The notes: a model not told the origin generated them from the sequence alone. Positions 9,965-19,885 are shown, counted from the stretch's first letter. The stretch: 64,000 bases of DNA from CBDCFL01 sp965216135 (GCA_965216135.1 CBDCFL010000023.1:62001-126000); one strand, 5' to 3'. Numbers and translations are program-made.

Positions 9965-10804
9965 TCATTTGATTGCACCCATGGTCATGCCGCGCATTAG
10001 TTGCCGCTGCAGCAGGATCATCACCAGGATGATGGGGGCCATGATTCCGATCGCACCGGCTGCCGACAGAGACCAATCCGACACGTCCTCGCCTCCGAAA
10101 GAGGCGATGGCAACAGGCAAAGTCTTTGTCTTGGTGCCTGTGAGAACGAGCGCAAAAAGGAATTCATTGTACGACAGGTTCAGGCTGAACAGGGCGGCGA
10201 CCGAGATACCTGGCCGCGTCAGCGGGAGGATCACCTTGGTGAAGGTCTGCCAGCTGTTGCAGCCGTCCAGCGCGGCCGCTTCATCGAGTTCCTTGGGAAT
10301 CTCGGAGAAGAAGCCGTACATAAGCCAGATCGTAAATGGCTGATTGATCGCAACGAAAGCCAGGATGAGCAGCGGATAGGTGTCGATTATCCCCAGCCAA
10401 CCACCCATTACGAAGAACGGGATGGCAAGCAGGATGTGGGGGAACATCCGCAGCGAGAACAAGGCCAGCAGAATGGGCGTGGCGCTGCTGGTCGGCATGC
10501 GCGACAATCCGTAAGCGGCAAGACTGCCGATCGGGACGGAAATGAGGATCGTACCTGCCGAGATGATCACGCTGTTCATGAGGAACCCGAGGAACCCGTG
10601 ATCCCTCCAGACTTCGACATGATAGGTGAAAGTCGGCTCGAAGATGAAGGTCGGCGGGATCGAGAACGCATCGACGGGATGCTTCAACGAGGTCATGACC
10701 GCCCATATCAGCGGGATCAGGTTGATGAACGTAAAGATGCACAGGCCGATGAAGAGCGCCCAATGAACGTTGGTCGTCCGACCTGCCGATTTCTGGTTGG
10801 TCAG
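9965..10804 (-). CDS. Sugar ABC transporter permease (MalG type), apparent CTG start
   Basis: The 279-aa integral membrane protein has the CUT1 permease EAA loop (ELDEAAALDGCNSWQTF) that docks on the ATPase, and several hydrophobic segments. No ATG, GTG or TTG exists in frame at the expected beginning; the first ATG would remove the first membrane segment. A CTG at 10802-10804 gives the family-length protein, has GGGAGG about six bases upstream, and overlaps the TGA of the preceding permease as CTGA, exactly where an ATGA overlap would be expected. I infer that ATG mutated to CTG or that CTG is used. If CTG does not work the gene is silenced. Confidence 0.8.
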   Translation of the reverse strand: MTNQKSAGRTTNVHWALFIGLCIFTFINLIPLIWAVMTSLKHPVDAFSIPPTFIFEPTFTYHVEVWRDHGFLGFLMNSVIISAGTILISVPIGSLAAYGLSRMPTSSATPILLALFSLRMFPHILLAIPFFVMGGWLGIIDTYPLLILAFVAINQPFTIWLMYGFFSEIPKELDEAAALDGCNSWQTFTKVILPLTRPGISVAALFSLNLSYNEFLFALVLTGTKTKTLPVAIASFGGEDVSDWSLSAAGAIGIMAPIILVMILLQRQLMRGMTMGAIK

Positions 10805-11673
10805 AGGCTCGCCCTCCCCATCGCGCGCGGCACCAAGAGAGCGATGATGATGACCATCACGAGAACGATGATGAGCGTGATCATGCCGAGGGCGGACGCC
10901 TTGCCGACTTCGAGAAACCGAAACGCTAGCTAGTAAGTGTACATTGTGATGGTCTCTGTCGCCGTACCGGGGCCACCGCCGGTGAGGATGTATATCGCGT
11001 CGAATGATCGGAAGATGTCCATTAGGCGGACCGACGCGACAAAAACAATCATCGGGGCGATCGCCGGCAGGATGACGTGACCGACGAGCTGAAGGAAGTT
11101 CGCGCCATCGATCTTGGCGGCTTCGATCTGGTGTATGTCCATCTGCTGAAGCGCCGCGAACAGGATCAGCATAACAAGCGGCGTCGACACCCAGGCATCA
11201 GCCAGGACAACCGTGACCTTTGCCCAAAAGCGATCTCCCAGCCAGTCTGGGGGAACTAAGCCCATGCTCATCATGGAGGAATCGATCAGACCCCAATTGG
11301 AGATGAAGATCCATTTCAAGAAAAGGAATGCGACCACCGGCGTTATGATATGGGGCAAGAACAGAAACAGGGTGAAAGCGCGTGTGCCAAACCCCACGCT
11401 GTAGATCACGAGGGCGAGCGCAAGACCGACGATCATCTCGAGCGCGAGCGACCAGAAGGCGATCACGAATGTCGTCCACAGCGATGTCCAGAAGCGATCC
11501 TGCGACAGCAGGTCGATATAGTTTCCCAGCCCTATGAAAGTCGCCTTTCCCGAGCCCAGATCATAGGCAAAAAGGCTCAGATAAACGGCATAAAAGAATG
11601 GCCAGAGCAACACGCAAGTCAGCAGGCCGAAGCTTGGCAGAGTGAACAGCCACATGCTGCGTGTGTTGTTCAT
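10801..11673 (-). pseudogene. Sugar ABC transporter permease (MalF type) with an in-frame TAG
   Basis: The frame encodes 290 codons of a CUT1 permease with an EAA-type loop (QIEAAKIDGANFLQLV). Codon 248 is TAG (10930-10932). Reading on in the same frame gives LAFRFLEVGKASALG and a hydrophobic last helix, which fits the family C-terminus, so the stop interrupts a longer ancestral protein. The truncated product lacks the last transmembrane helix. A CAG to TAG change is the simplest explanation, though the ancestral codon is not known. Confidence 0.85.
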
Positions 11674-11804
11674 CGATACCGCTTTCTTGGACAGAAGGTC
11701 GACCGGGGGCCCTGAGAAACTGCTTGCGCGGCTCCGGTCGACGGTCTTGATAACTTGGTGGGCGGGGGCGGCACTGGAATGCGCCCCCGCTTGTGAAAGG
11801 TCCC

Positions 11805-12001
11805 TTAGTCCTGGTAGTAGCCCTTGCCGGCCAGGAACTGTTCGGTTTCCTCCGCGGCCGCATCCAATGCAGCCTTAACTTCCATCTCGCCGGTAATCGC
11901 CTGGAGAACCCGGCGGGTCACGATCTCACCCACATCCAAGAATTCGGGCAAAGCCGGGAACGGCTTGTTGACCTTGTCAATCCCGGAGTAAAAAGGGTCA
12001 A
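11805..12001 (-). pseudogene. C-terminal fragment of a sugar-binding protein of the ABC transporter
   Basis: About 65 codons remain, with the family tail TRRVLQAITGE followed by an alanine-rich helix and ending KGYYQD. The rest of the gene is gone: sequence at 12002 switches to an IS21-type end (TGTCCCGG). It stands 131 bp upstream of the MalF-type permease, the normal place for the solute-binding protein, so the transporter has lost its substrate-recognition subunit here. Confidence 0.75.
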
Positions 12002-12540
12002 TGTCCCGGTGCAAAACTGGACACCTGGTTTGATTTAGGTGCGCACCCTGGTGCGTGTGCTTTCCAAATAGCTGATGCGTGCCAGGGTGCGTTGGCCGCA
12101 GGCCAACCTTTTCGCAGTTTTGGTATTTTCAGGATTACGGTTTGGCGATTTTGCTCTGGCGCAACCGGTAGCTTTCGCCGTTCATCTCGAGGATATGGAC
12201 GTGGTGGGTTAGGCGATCGAGAATGGCACCTGTGAGGCGTTCTGCGCCGAAGACCTCGGTCCATTCATCGAACGGCAGGTTGGATGTGATGATGATGGAG
12301 CCACGTTCGTAGCGCTGCGAGATGATCTCGAAGAGAAGCTCGGCCCCGGTCTTGCTCAGTGGCACAAAACCCAGTTCATCAATGATCAGCAGGTCCTGGC
12401 TGACCAGTTGTTTCTGCAAGCGCTGCAGGCGGCGTTCGTCGACGGCCTCGATGAGTTCATGGACGAGAGCAGCGGCAGTGGTGAAGCGTACTTTCCTGCC
12501 CTTCTGGCAGGCCGCCAGACCCAATTCCCAGGGGAGCGTT
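12002..12540 (-). mobile_element. istB: Remnant of a second IS21-type element with the 3' part of istB
   Basis: The left end begins TGTCCCGGTGCAAAACTGG. The frame 12135-12540 encodes the last two thirds of an IstB-like ATPase (LLIIDELGF Walker B, ITSNLPFDEW), different from the IstB proteins of the other IS21 copies. The 5' part, Walker A and istA are missing: IS256 begins at the break and nothing matching istA follows it. Confidence 0.75.
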
Positions 12541-13816
12541 AGAAATTCCGTGTCATTTCTGTAAACTGAAGAAAAGGAATGACACATGCGAGAAGAATTT
12601 GATTTTGATGTAGCTTTGGCGGCTTTGCAAGATGGCCAGGGCCTTACAGGCAAGGACGGTATTCTGACGCCGTTAGTCAAGCAACTGACCGAAGCTGCAT
12701 TACAGGCTGAACTGGAGGCGCATTTAAAGGCCGACAAGTCCAGCAACCGCAGGAACGGAGCTGGCCGTAAGACCATCAAATCCACGTCTGGAAGTTTCGA
12801 ACTGGCAACGCCACGAGATCGGGCTGGATCGTTTGAGCCGCAACTGGTGAAAAAACACCAGACCCACATGAGCGACGAGATCGAATGCAAGATTATTTCA
12901 ATGTTCGGGCTTGGAATGAGCTATCTGGACATCGCTGGACACATCTCGGAAATCTACGGTCTGGATGTTTCAAACGCCACGATCAGCGCCGTCACTGATA
13001 AATTGATCCCTGAAATCAAGCTCTGGCAGCAGCGGCCCCCTGGACAGCCATTACCCGTTTGTTTGGCTTGATGCTATTCACTACAAGGTTTAAGCAAGAC
13101 GGGCGCTACGCAGCCAAAGCGGTTTACACGGTTCTGGGGCTTAATCTTGAGGGCAGGAAGGAAATTCTTGGCCTGTATCTATCTGAAACCGAAGGTGCAA
13201 ACTTCTGGCTCTCGGTGCTGACGGACCTGAACAATCGCGGCCTGCAAGACATCCTGATTGCTTGTGTCGATGGCCTCACGGGCTTTCCAGAGGCGATCAA
13301 CGCGATCTTTCCCCAGACCGAAGTCCAGCTTTGTGTCATCCACCAAATCCGCAATTCTCTGAAATATGTAGCCAGCAAAAACCAGAAGGAATTCATGGCT
13401 GATCTAAAGCCGGTTTATAAGGCTGAAACTGTGAAAGCGGCTGAAATCGCGTTGGATGCGTTAGAAGAAAAATGGGGAACTAAATACCCAATCGTCATTA
13501 AATCATGGCGTAAAAAATGGCCCAATTTGTCGGTCTACTTCAAATATCCAGCTGACATTCGGCGGGTAATTTACACCACCAACGCAATCGAGGCCGTGCA
13601 TCGCCAGTTCCGAAAACTGACCAAAACCAAGGGCGCGTTTCCCAATGAAAACAGTTTGCTCAAACTGCTGTATATGGGGATCCAGAACGCTTCAAAAAAA
13701 TGGACCATGCCATTGCAAAACTGGAATTTGACTTTGTCCCAACTTTCCATCTATTTTGAGGGAAGGTTAGACGATGTCTTGGACATCTAGACTAACCCCG
13801 TGACACGGAATTCTGA
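12541..13816 (+). mobile_element. IS256-family element
   Basis: The ends carry the imperfect inverted repeat GAAATTCCGTGTCA / CAGAATTCCGTGTCA (right end read inverted). It is inserted in the istB remnant. I did not find a convincing target duplication, which agrees with material having been lost on the right side. Confidence 0.75.
12586..13790 (+). pseudogene. IS256-family transposase with two single-base insertions
   Basis: The two halves together make a full mutator-type transposase. The first catalytic block (PFVWLDAIHYKV) lies in a short stretch of the third frame between two faults: an extra C in the C5 run near 13035 and an extra T in the T3 run near 13091. The other catalytic residues are in CVDGLTGFPEAI and TTNAIEAVHRQF. 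Removing the two bases restores one continuous frame ending at TAG. Confidence 0.85.
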
Positions 13817-13817
13817 A

Positions 13818-14155
13818 CACCCTCTCTGCGCAAGGCTCTTGATGTACTTGAGGGCCTTCTTGGCGAACGACAGTTCGAAAAAGCGGCTGCATTGGGATAT
13901 CAGGATATCGCCTCCGCCTTCATTTTCCTCCAGCGCACCTTGGGCGGGCTACAGAGCGCTGATTTCAATCGCCATGCCTTCACCTCAAGCATCGCGGAAA
14001 AACTGCAATGCGCCTACGAAGATGTAGAACCTCATGTGTCCGCGCGTCTGGAATGTCTGAAACCCAGACCAAACCTAACCGACGAAGAGCACGGAGCTGC
14101 GAAAGCCCGGTTTCAGCGCCGTCTCAAAGAAATGGCATCGACCTCCAAAGGATAA
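13818..14155 (+). pseudogene. C-terminal fragment of an unidentified protein
   Basis: An open frame continues from the IS256 edge to 14155 and encodes about 111 residues, including LRKALDVLEGLLGERQFEKA and ending KEMASTSKG. Composition is amphipathic-helical with no motif I recognise. There is no convincing start codon with a ribosome site, so I read it as the 3' remainder of a host gene cut at the IS256 side. Confidence 0.45.
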
Positions 14156-14175
14156 CACCACGGCTCAAGCCCCTC

Positions 14176-14484
14176 TTATTGTGCCGCCGCCTTGCGCAGC
14201 ACATCGTTGATCCGGCTCTGCCAGCCCGGACCTGTCGCTTTGAACTTTGCGACCACGTCCTTATCCAGCCGGATCGACACTGGCACTTTAGGGTTCTTGG
14301 AGCGGGGACGTCCCCCAACATTCTTGCGCATGTTTTCCGCCAAGGCCGGAAATGCCTCCGTGAACGGTTTTGCCTTGGCGATCTGGTCGTCTGTCACCTC
14401 AGGTGCGTCGGGATCGCTTGCAATCATTTTTTGGATGCGCGCTTCCTCAGCGTCAGGGGTTGTTGTGTGTTTCTTGGCATTCAT
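14176..14484 (-). CDS. brnA: BrnA-family antitoxin
   Basis: The 102-aa protein has a variable N-terminus and a C-terminal ribbon-helix-helix region (VPVSIRLDKDVVAKFKATG...WQSRINDVLRKA) as in BrnA antitoxins. It should bind BrnT and repress the operon. Its ATG overlaps the toxin stop codon by 4 bp (ATGA), the usual toxin-first order of brnTA. Confidence 0.88.
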   Translation of the reverse strand: MNAKKHTTTPDAEEARIQKMIASDPDAPEVTDDQIAKAKPFTEAFPALAENMRKNVGGRPRSKNPKVPVSIRLDKDVVAKFKATGPGWQSRINDVLRKAAAQ

Positions 14485-14729
14485 AGCAGGTTCCTTTCCT
14501 TGCGGCTTGCAGGGCGCATGGAGATCACCGACACGCCTTCCGTTCCAAGAACGGCAAAGACTACGGCGATGGTGCCATCGTTCAGGTGCCCTATAGCCAT
14601 GTAACGGTTTTCCTTTGCGGGGACCGTCACGGCGTCAAGGAAGAACCATTCATCCAGATCAGCAAAATCCAACCCGTGTCGAGCAAGGTTGCCCTGCCTT
14701 TTCGGCTCATCCCAAACAATCATTACCAT
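14481..14729 (-). CDS. brnT: BrnT-family ribonuclease toxin
   Basis: The 82-aa protein carries the BrnT signature WDEPKRQGNLARHGLDFAD near the N-terminus and the SMRPASRKE segment near the C-terminus. BrnT is a RelE-fold ribonuclease that arrests growth when free of BrnA. A second in-frame ATG two codons later is an alternative start. Upstream bases contain GTATATAC (14737-14744), a short palindrome that could be part of the BrnA operator. It appears intact. Confidence 0.88.
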   Translation of the reverse strand: MVMIVWDEPKRQGNLARHGLDFADLDEWFFLDAVTVPAKENRYMAIGHLNDGTIAVVFAVLGTEGVSVISMRPASRKERNLL

Positions 14730-14818
14730 AGTTGTCGTATATACATAAACCTAGTGAAACGTCAAGCGGCCACGTTTCGCTAATCGCTGATATCTGCCGC
14801 TCATGCCCGTTCAAATCC

Positions 14819-15359
14819 CTACACCCGCCGGATAGTATTCGGGCTCACCTTAAAGAGGCCGCGCCAGTTCCGCGATGCCGCGTCCGTCTTGGTCTCGCAT
14901 TTGTCGTACTTCGGCGCGGCGTTCGGGCGATAGGGCAGGGGGCCTGCCACCGATCCGGCCTCGCTTGCGGGCAGCGGACAGCCCCTCTTTGGTCCTCTCA
15001 GAAATCCGCTCTCTCTCAAACTGGGCGATGGAGGCGAATACATGGAAAACGAGACGGCCTGCGGGTGTGGTTGTGTCGATGTCCTCGGCCAAGGACCGGA
15101 AACCTGCGCCTTTCTCTCGAATAACCTCAACGATGGTCAACAAGTCCTGCAAGGAGCGACTAAGGCGATCATATTTTGTGACCGTCACCACGTCGCCTGG
15201 GCGAAGGTGCTCCAGCAAGGCCTTCAGTTCTGGACGTTGCGCCTTGGCACCGGAAACCTTTTCGGACCAGATACGCTCGGCTCCAGCATCTTCCAATGCA
15301 GCGATTTGAGCATCGAGATGCTGATCCTCTGTCGATACCCGCGCATATCCCAAGATCAT
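14819..15359 (-). pseudogene. Serine recombinase (resolvase/invertase type) with C-terminal frameshift
   Basis: The catalytic domain is complete: MILGYARVSTEDQ with the nucleophilic serine, YDRLSRSLQDL, and the E-helix SIAQFERERISERTKEG. Near 14866 an extra G shifts the frame, so the protein ends GIAELARPL instead of running on into the helix-turn-helix. The displaced frame still encodes FKVSPNTIRRV and a TAG stop at 14819. Without the recognition helix it probably cannot find its crossover site. Confidence 0.85.
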
Positions 15360-16457
15360 TCCAAAAACCTTCAACAACCGCTTTAGTTTTGAACCGGGTT
15401 TTTGGCGGCGTCAATAGGGCAGGGCGTGAAAATCTCCAAAAACGGCCGTTTCTGACCGCCAAGTGGTCACCAACGGCTGTATCCCGATCTCTCCGGCTCT
15501 TCTTCAATCAGTTAGCGGTTCAACCGTCTTGCAGCGCCTCAACTCCATCGACTTGGCGATCACCTTACCGGCCATGGCGCCCACCACCGCGCTCCCTGCC
15601 GCGTTTCCACCAAACCCAGGGCGCTCAGGACCGTCATCCCCGTGGCCCCTCCCTGACTTCCCGCAGCGCCCTGTTGAAGAAATGCCGGGTCGCCCGGTCG
15701 CGAGCGTCGGAATCGCTGAGGACGATGCTTCTCATCTCGTTGTCGCGCTGGAACATCTTGATGGCGCCTTTGAAGAAGGCCTCGCTGAATGCCGAAAACA
15801 CCACGTCGGGCGGGTTGTTGCGGAGCATATCGGTGAGGTCGTCATCCATGATTTCACGGTTGACCCGCTCGAAACGGATGAAGTCCTCGCGTGTGAACGC
15901 CGTTCCGTGGCGGTCGTTGAACGCCTTGATGATCTCGGAGAGGGAGCGCTCTTCCTCTTCCGTGTACGGCTTTGCCGCGAATTCGCTGATCGGTGTGAGT
16001 GCGTGGGTGTCGCCTGGGTCGAGCGATGCTACCCCGTGTTCTTTTTGCTCAACGCGGAACGCCTGAAGGCGAAGCATGTCCTCGGTGACCTCGATGTCGG
16101 CCGGAATGTCCCGGTTGGGCAACAACCGGTACAGCCAGACAGCGTAGGTATAGAGCTTCTCGAGCCCCGTATCGCCGAGCCGGATCACCTGCGCCACAAA
16201 GCTGTAGAAGCGCATGTAGCTCTTCAGAAGTTGCCGAAACTCCTCCTGCCGGCCCTCGTCGTCCTCCGCCTCGAAGCGGATGACAGCGTGGCGCACCAGG
16301 CCTTCGAGGCGCGCCCGGTCATGGGTGTCGAGCGCACCCTTGTAGAAGGTCTCTGCAAAACGGTCGATTTCGCCCTGGTCGAGGATACCGAAGGTCTTGA
16401 GACGCGCTTCCAGCTCGTAAATCTGGTTGGGATCCGAGTTGGCCTCCAGGCTCGTTA

Positions 16458-17620
16458 TACCAGCGGCATTTAACATTGACCGATATGGGCCCATTTTCGC
16501 ATTCCGATTGATGTGATGGTTTCGGGCTGTGCGATGAGCTTGTTCCAAGCTTCGCATCCAGCATCGACGATGGCATTGTAGTCTTCGAACACGCGGTTGG
16601 AGAGCCAATTGGCGCGCAAGTACTGCCAGATATTTTCCACCGGGTTCAGTTCCGGAGCGCGCGATGGCAGCAGGATGATGGTGAGGTTCTTCGGGACTTT
16701 GAGTTTGCCGGTGGTGTGCCATCCGGCCCGATCCATCAGCACAACCGCATGGGCCTTTCGGGCGACGTGGCGGCTGATCTCGTCGAGATGCATCTGCATG
16801 GCTTGCGCGTCCGCCCAAGGCAGCATGAGCGCCGCCCCCTTGCCGTGAGCCGGACAGATGGCGCCGAACAGATAGGCGTTGTGATAGCGCTGATCGGCCG
16901 GCTGGCGGGGGCGCGTGCCCTTTCTCGCCCACAGGCGCGTCAGGCCATTCTTCTGGCCAAGGCGTGCTTCGTCCTGGAACCAGATCTCCACCGGCGTTCC
17001 CGCTGGCAGGTCAGCTATATGCACCTGGAGCGTGTCGGCGAAGTTTTTTTTAAACGCCTCGATGATCCGCTTATCCTGCCTGGGATGCTGCGGGCGGGCG
17101 CTGATATGGGCAAAGCCCAGTTCGCCAAGCAGTCTGGATATCCCGCGCTCGGAATAGATGACGCCAAAGCGCGCCTCGATCACCCGCTTCAGGTCGATCC
17201 GCCGCCAGCGGACAACCCCGTCCACCGCCGGATCGGGGCCGGTCTCGACAATCTCGCCAAGTTCTTTCATCTGGACATCGCTCAGGTAGCGCGTCCGGCC
17301 CGCGCCCTTGCGGTTGGTGAGGCCATCCGGTCCCTCTTCGTTGAACCGGTGAACCCAGTCCCGCAGGGTTTGGCGATCCATCCCACCGATCCTTGCGGCC
17401 TCTCCACGGCGCATGCCATCGTAGACCGCCGCAAGAGACAACAGACGGCGGCTCTGCCGGGCATCCTTGCAACGGCTGGCGAGTTTACGAAGGTGGCGGG
17501 CATCAAAGTCGCGACGAAGCGGAACACTGGCTGGCATGGCGATCCTCCTTTGCCAACCTTGAATCAGATCAAAACCGATTTGGGAATCCCCACAGAGTCA
17601 GAAATTGATGCCGTTGGTAT
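16458..17620 (-). mobile_element. IS630-family element type B, copy 1
   Basis: A 1163-bp element, ends TACCAGCGG and CGTTGGTAT as read on the plus strand, with TA duplicated at 16456-16457 and 17621-17622. It is inserted in hsdR. Three further copies of the same length are at 38109, 51287 and 56374. Confidence 0.9.
16470..17537 (-). CDS. IS630-family transposase, type B
   Basis: The 355-aa protein has a helix-turn-helix N-terminal half (GGMDRQTLRDWVHRFNEEG) and a C-terminal DDE domain with WFQDEARLGQ, LMDRAGWH and LNPVENIWQYLR. AGGAGG precedes the start. A run of eight A residues after TTT lies near codon 160 and could promote slippage, although the zero frame alone is complete. Confidence 0.93.
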   Translation of the reverse strand: MPASVPLRRDFDARHLRKLASRCKDARQSRRLLSLAAVYDGMRRGEAARIGGMDRQTLRDWVHRFNEEGPDGLTNRKGAGRTRYLSDVQMKELGEIVETGPDPAVDGVVRWRRIDLKRVIEARFGVIYSERGISRLLGELGFAHISARPQHPRQDKRIIEAFKKNFADTLQVHIADLPAGTPVEIWFQDEARLGQKNGLTRLWARKGTRPRQPADQRYHNAYLFGAICPAHGKGAALMLPWADAQAMQMHLDEISRHVARKAHAVVLMDRAGWHTTGKLKVPKNLTIILLPSRAPELNPVENIWQYLRANWLSNRVFEDYNAIVDAGCEAWNKLIAQPETITSIGMRKWAHIGQC

Positions 17621-17799
17621 TACCTCATAGTACGGCTTGAAGGCGGTCTGGATGTCCTCGATGGTGTTCTGAAAGTCGAGGATGTAGGTACGGTCCTTGC
17701 CCGGACAGGTCCGATTGAGACGCGAAAGCGTTTGCACGGCCTGTAGCCTTGGCCCACGGCACCGGTTTACGGCCCGAAAAGTAGACGGTTTCTTCATTT

Positions 17800-18455
17800 T
17801 GGCTGCGTTCCGGCTGCATTTTGGCTGCATTTCTGCAGCAAAACGGATTCCAAATTCTTTCGGCTACCGCGAGGCGTTGCCCGGCAGGCTCGCCGTTGAT
17901 CCCGCGCTCGATGTCGAACAGCGCATCGATCCGAGTCACCGCCTCCAGCGCCACCGGCGAGATCGGCGGCGCGCGCTTGCCGCGCCGCTTGTTCGCAGCG
18001 ATGTCGGCGAGCTCGTAGAACTTGCGCCCAACAGAGTGCCTCGGTCACCGGTTCCGGTGAGCGGCCCGGCTCGTAGAGCCGCCGGCAGCCGACATAGGCA
18101 TCGGCCTGAAGGATCCCGGCGAAGCCGCGAAGATGTCCGACCGGGTGATCGCCGGACCGGTTGCGCGAGTAGCGGAACAGAGCCGCCGGCGGGTCCGGAC
18201 CCCCGAACGGCGCATCGTCGCGCACATAGACCCAGGCCCGCCCGGTGGCGGTCTTGCCTTTGGCTATAACCGGCACCGGGGTGTCGTCGCCGTGCAGCCG
18301 TTCGGCCGCCAGAACATGGTCGGCAATCAGATCGTGCAGCGGCCGCAGCGCCACCGCGTCGCGCCGACCTGGTCGGCCAGGGTCGACAGGCTGAGATCGA
18401 CGCCCTCCCTCGCGTAGCGGTCGCGCTGGACGACATGCTCGAGGCCATCGGCGAG
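17800..18455 (-). pseudogene. tnpC: IS66-family TnpC remnant, frameshifted
   Basis: Three frame segments encode successive parts of the IS66 DDE transposase: REGVDLSLSTLADQVGA, then RLHGDDTPVPVIAKGK...GILQADAYVGC, then FYELADIAANKRRGKRAPPI...ALFDIERGINGEPA. Frame changes occur near 18350 and 18030. Neither end of the element nor tnpA and tnpB are present. It abuts the hsdR fragment. Confidence 0.8.
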
Positions 18456-18501
18456 GCCCTGCCAATGGAGAAAAAACAACGATCCTCGGTCGCAAAAGAA
18501 A

Positions 18502-18780
18502 CTATATCGCGGCGACCAAAGACACAATCAGCAGTACTAGTAATCCAATTACCCAGTCCAGTCGCGCGCGAACGGAGTGCATCGTCTTGGCCAACCGATC
18601 ATCGGCAGGAGATAGGACTGGCATAGGCCTTGAGTAAGTGATTGAAATCCCGTCGATCCGGGCGCGCGCCCTTACCCGGTCTCTGTCATCGCGTTTGAGT
18701 AGGCCGTATTCGCTAGGCATCCATGGCTCCTTTAATGCCGCCTGCACCTCACTCTCAAACAACTCAATGACTGTGTCCAT
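18502..18780 (-). CDS. Small protein with a C-terminal membrane anchor, unknown function
   Basis: The 92-aa product starts MDTVIELFESEVQ, is charged through the middle and ends with one hydrophobic helix (WVIGLLVLLIVSLVAAI), so it should be a tail-anchored inner-membrane protein. I do not recognise the family. The start codon is only seven bases from the end of an IS5 element, so its own promoter and ribosome site have been displaced. Confidence 0.55.
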   Translation of the reverse strand: MDTVIELFESEVQAALKEPWMPSEYGLLKRDDRDRVRARARIDGISITYSRPMPVLSPADDRLAKTMHSVRARLDWVIGLLVLLIVSLVAAI

Positions 18781-18786
18781 GGTCGT

Positions 18787-19885
18787 GGCGTTGTTGCACG
18801 GATCGGGTGTCAAGTGTTAACACAGGCTTTTGCCACGACCACGGATATGCTTAATGCCGCATAAATTCAACACCTCCCGCCGGCACAAGTTTGCGAAGAA
18901 GAAATATCGGGTGACGAACTGGTGCGGGTATAATGAAAGCCTGCGAAATCGTGGTGATTTGACGGTCTGGATCACAGGGGATGCGCGAAAGCACTGGGCT
19001 GCACCACGGCGCAGGTCGCGCGGCGGCCAGCCGCGATACTCGGATCTGGCGATCACGATGTGCCTGACGCTGGGCATGGTTTACAGGTTGCCGCTGCGCC
19101 AGACCCAAGGGCTGATACGCAGCATATCAAAGCTGATGCTGCTGGAAATTTCAGTTCCTGATTTCTCGACCCTGTCGCGCCGAGGGCGTGGTCTGAGCCT
19201 TCCGGCAAGGCCCAAAATCAAAATAACAGATCCGGTCCACTTGGCCATCGACAGTACGGGTTTGAAGGTTTTCGATGAGGGTGAGTGGCTGCAAAGCAAG
19301 TATAATGTAAAGGCCAAACGCAAACGGTGGCGTAAACTTCACCTTGGTCTGAACCTTGTGACTGGCGATATCGTTTGTTCGGATTTAACGCTGGATGACG
19401 TTGGCGATCCAACAGTGCTGCCTGATCTATTAAATCAGATTGGCACTCCGGTCTCCCGGTTTATAGCGGACGGTGCCTACGACGGCGCACCGACCAGTGA
19501 CTTGCTTAAGGCACGATTTGGCGAGGCGGTTGAAATCATTATTCCTCCACCGAAGAACGCCATTCCAAGCCCGCAATCCAAGTGTTTTCCCTCACTTCGA
19601 GACCGACATATTGTTAAAATTCAAACTCATGGCCGCATGGCCTGGCAATCTGGCAGTGGCTACAATCAGCGCAGTAGAATTGAGACACAGATGGGGCGCT
19701 GGAAGGCTATTATCGGGCCAAAACTGAAAGCCCGCTGTTTCGAAAATCAGCAAACGGAGGCCAAAATCGGCGTCGCCATTCTCAACAAAATGACCGAACT
19801 CGGCCGACCCGTGTTCAAACAAATCTCATAGCCTGTATCACGGGTAAGGGCGGCTTGCGACTATTGTCTGATCCATGCAACAACG
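18787..19885 (+). mobile_element. IS5-family element (type 1), copy 1
   Basis: Ends are the inverted repeat GGCGTTGTTGCA. The transposase inside is intact. A damaged second copy is at 42917-44064. No clear target duplication is visible. Confidence 0.85.
18854..19831 (+). CDS. IS5-family transposase (type 1)
   Basis: The 325-aa DDE transposase starts MPHKFNTSRRHKFAKKKYRV, as in related IS5 proteins. Catalytic candidates are AIDSTGLKV, FIADGAYDG and RIETQMGRWKA. An upstream in-frame ATG at 18830 would add eight residues. It is intact. Confidence 0.9.
   Translation: MPHKFNTSRRHKFAKKKYRVTNWCGYNESLRNRGDLTVWITGDARKHWAAPRRRSRGGQPRYSDLAITMCLTLGMVYRLPLRQTQGLIRSISKLMLLEISVPDFSTLSRRGRGLSLPARPKIKITDPVHLAIDSTGLKVFDEGEWLQSKYNVKAKRKRWRKLHLGLNLVTGDIVCSDLTLDDVGDPTVLPDLLNQIGTPVSRFIADGAYDGAPTSDLLKARFGEAVEIIIPPPKNAIPSPQSKCFPSLRDRHIVKIQTHGRMAWQSGSGYNQRSRIETQMGRWKAIIGPKLKARCFENQQTEAKIGVAILNKMTELGRPVFKQIS

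Larger units (their letters stand above)
15634..17745 (-). pseudogene. hsdR: 3' part of type I restriction enzyme HsdR, split by IS630
   Basis: Upstream of the IS the frame encodes helicase motif VI (VQTLSRLNRTCPGKDRTY, then LDFQNTIEDIQ). Downstream it resumes and runs through the C-terminal HsdR domain (YELEARLKTFGILDQGEI to HFFNRALREVR). The two join in frame if the IS and one TA copy are removed. HsdR is the DNA-translocating and cleaving subunit of a type I system; its nuclease and first helicase domains are absent, and hsdS and hsdM are not in the window. The 5' side stops against an IS66 remnant near 17745. The 130 bp downstream of 15634 holds no supported gene. Confidence 0.88.
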
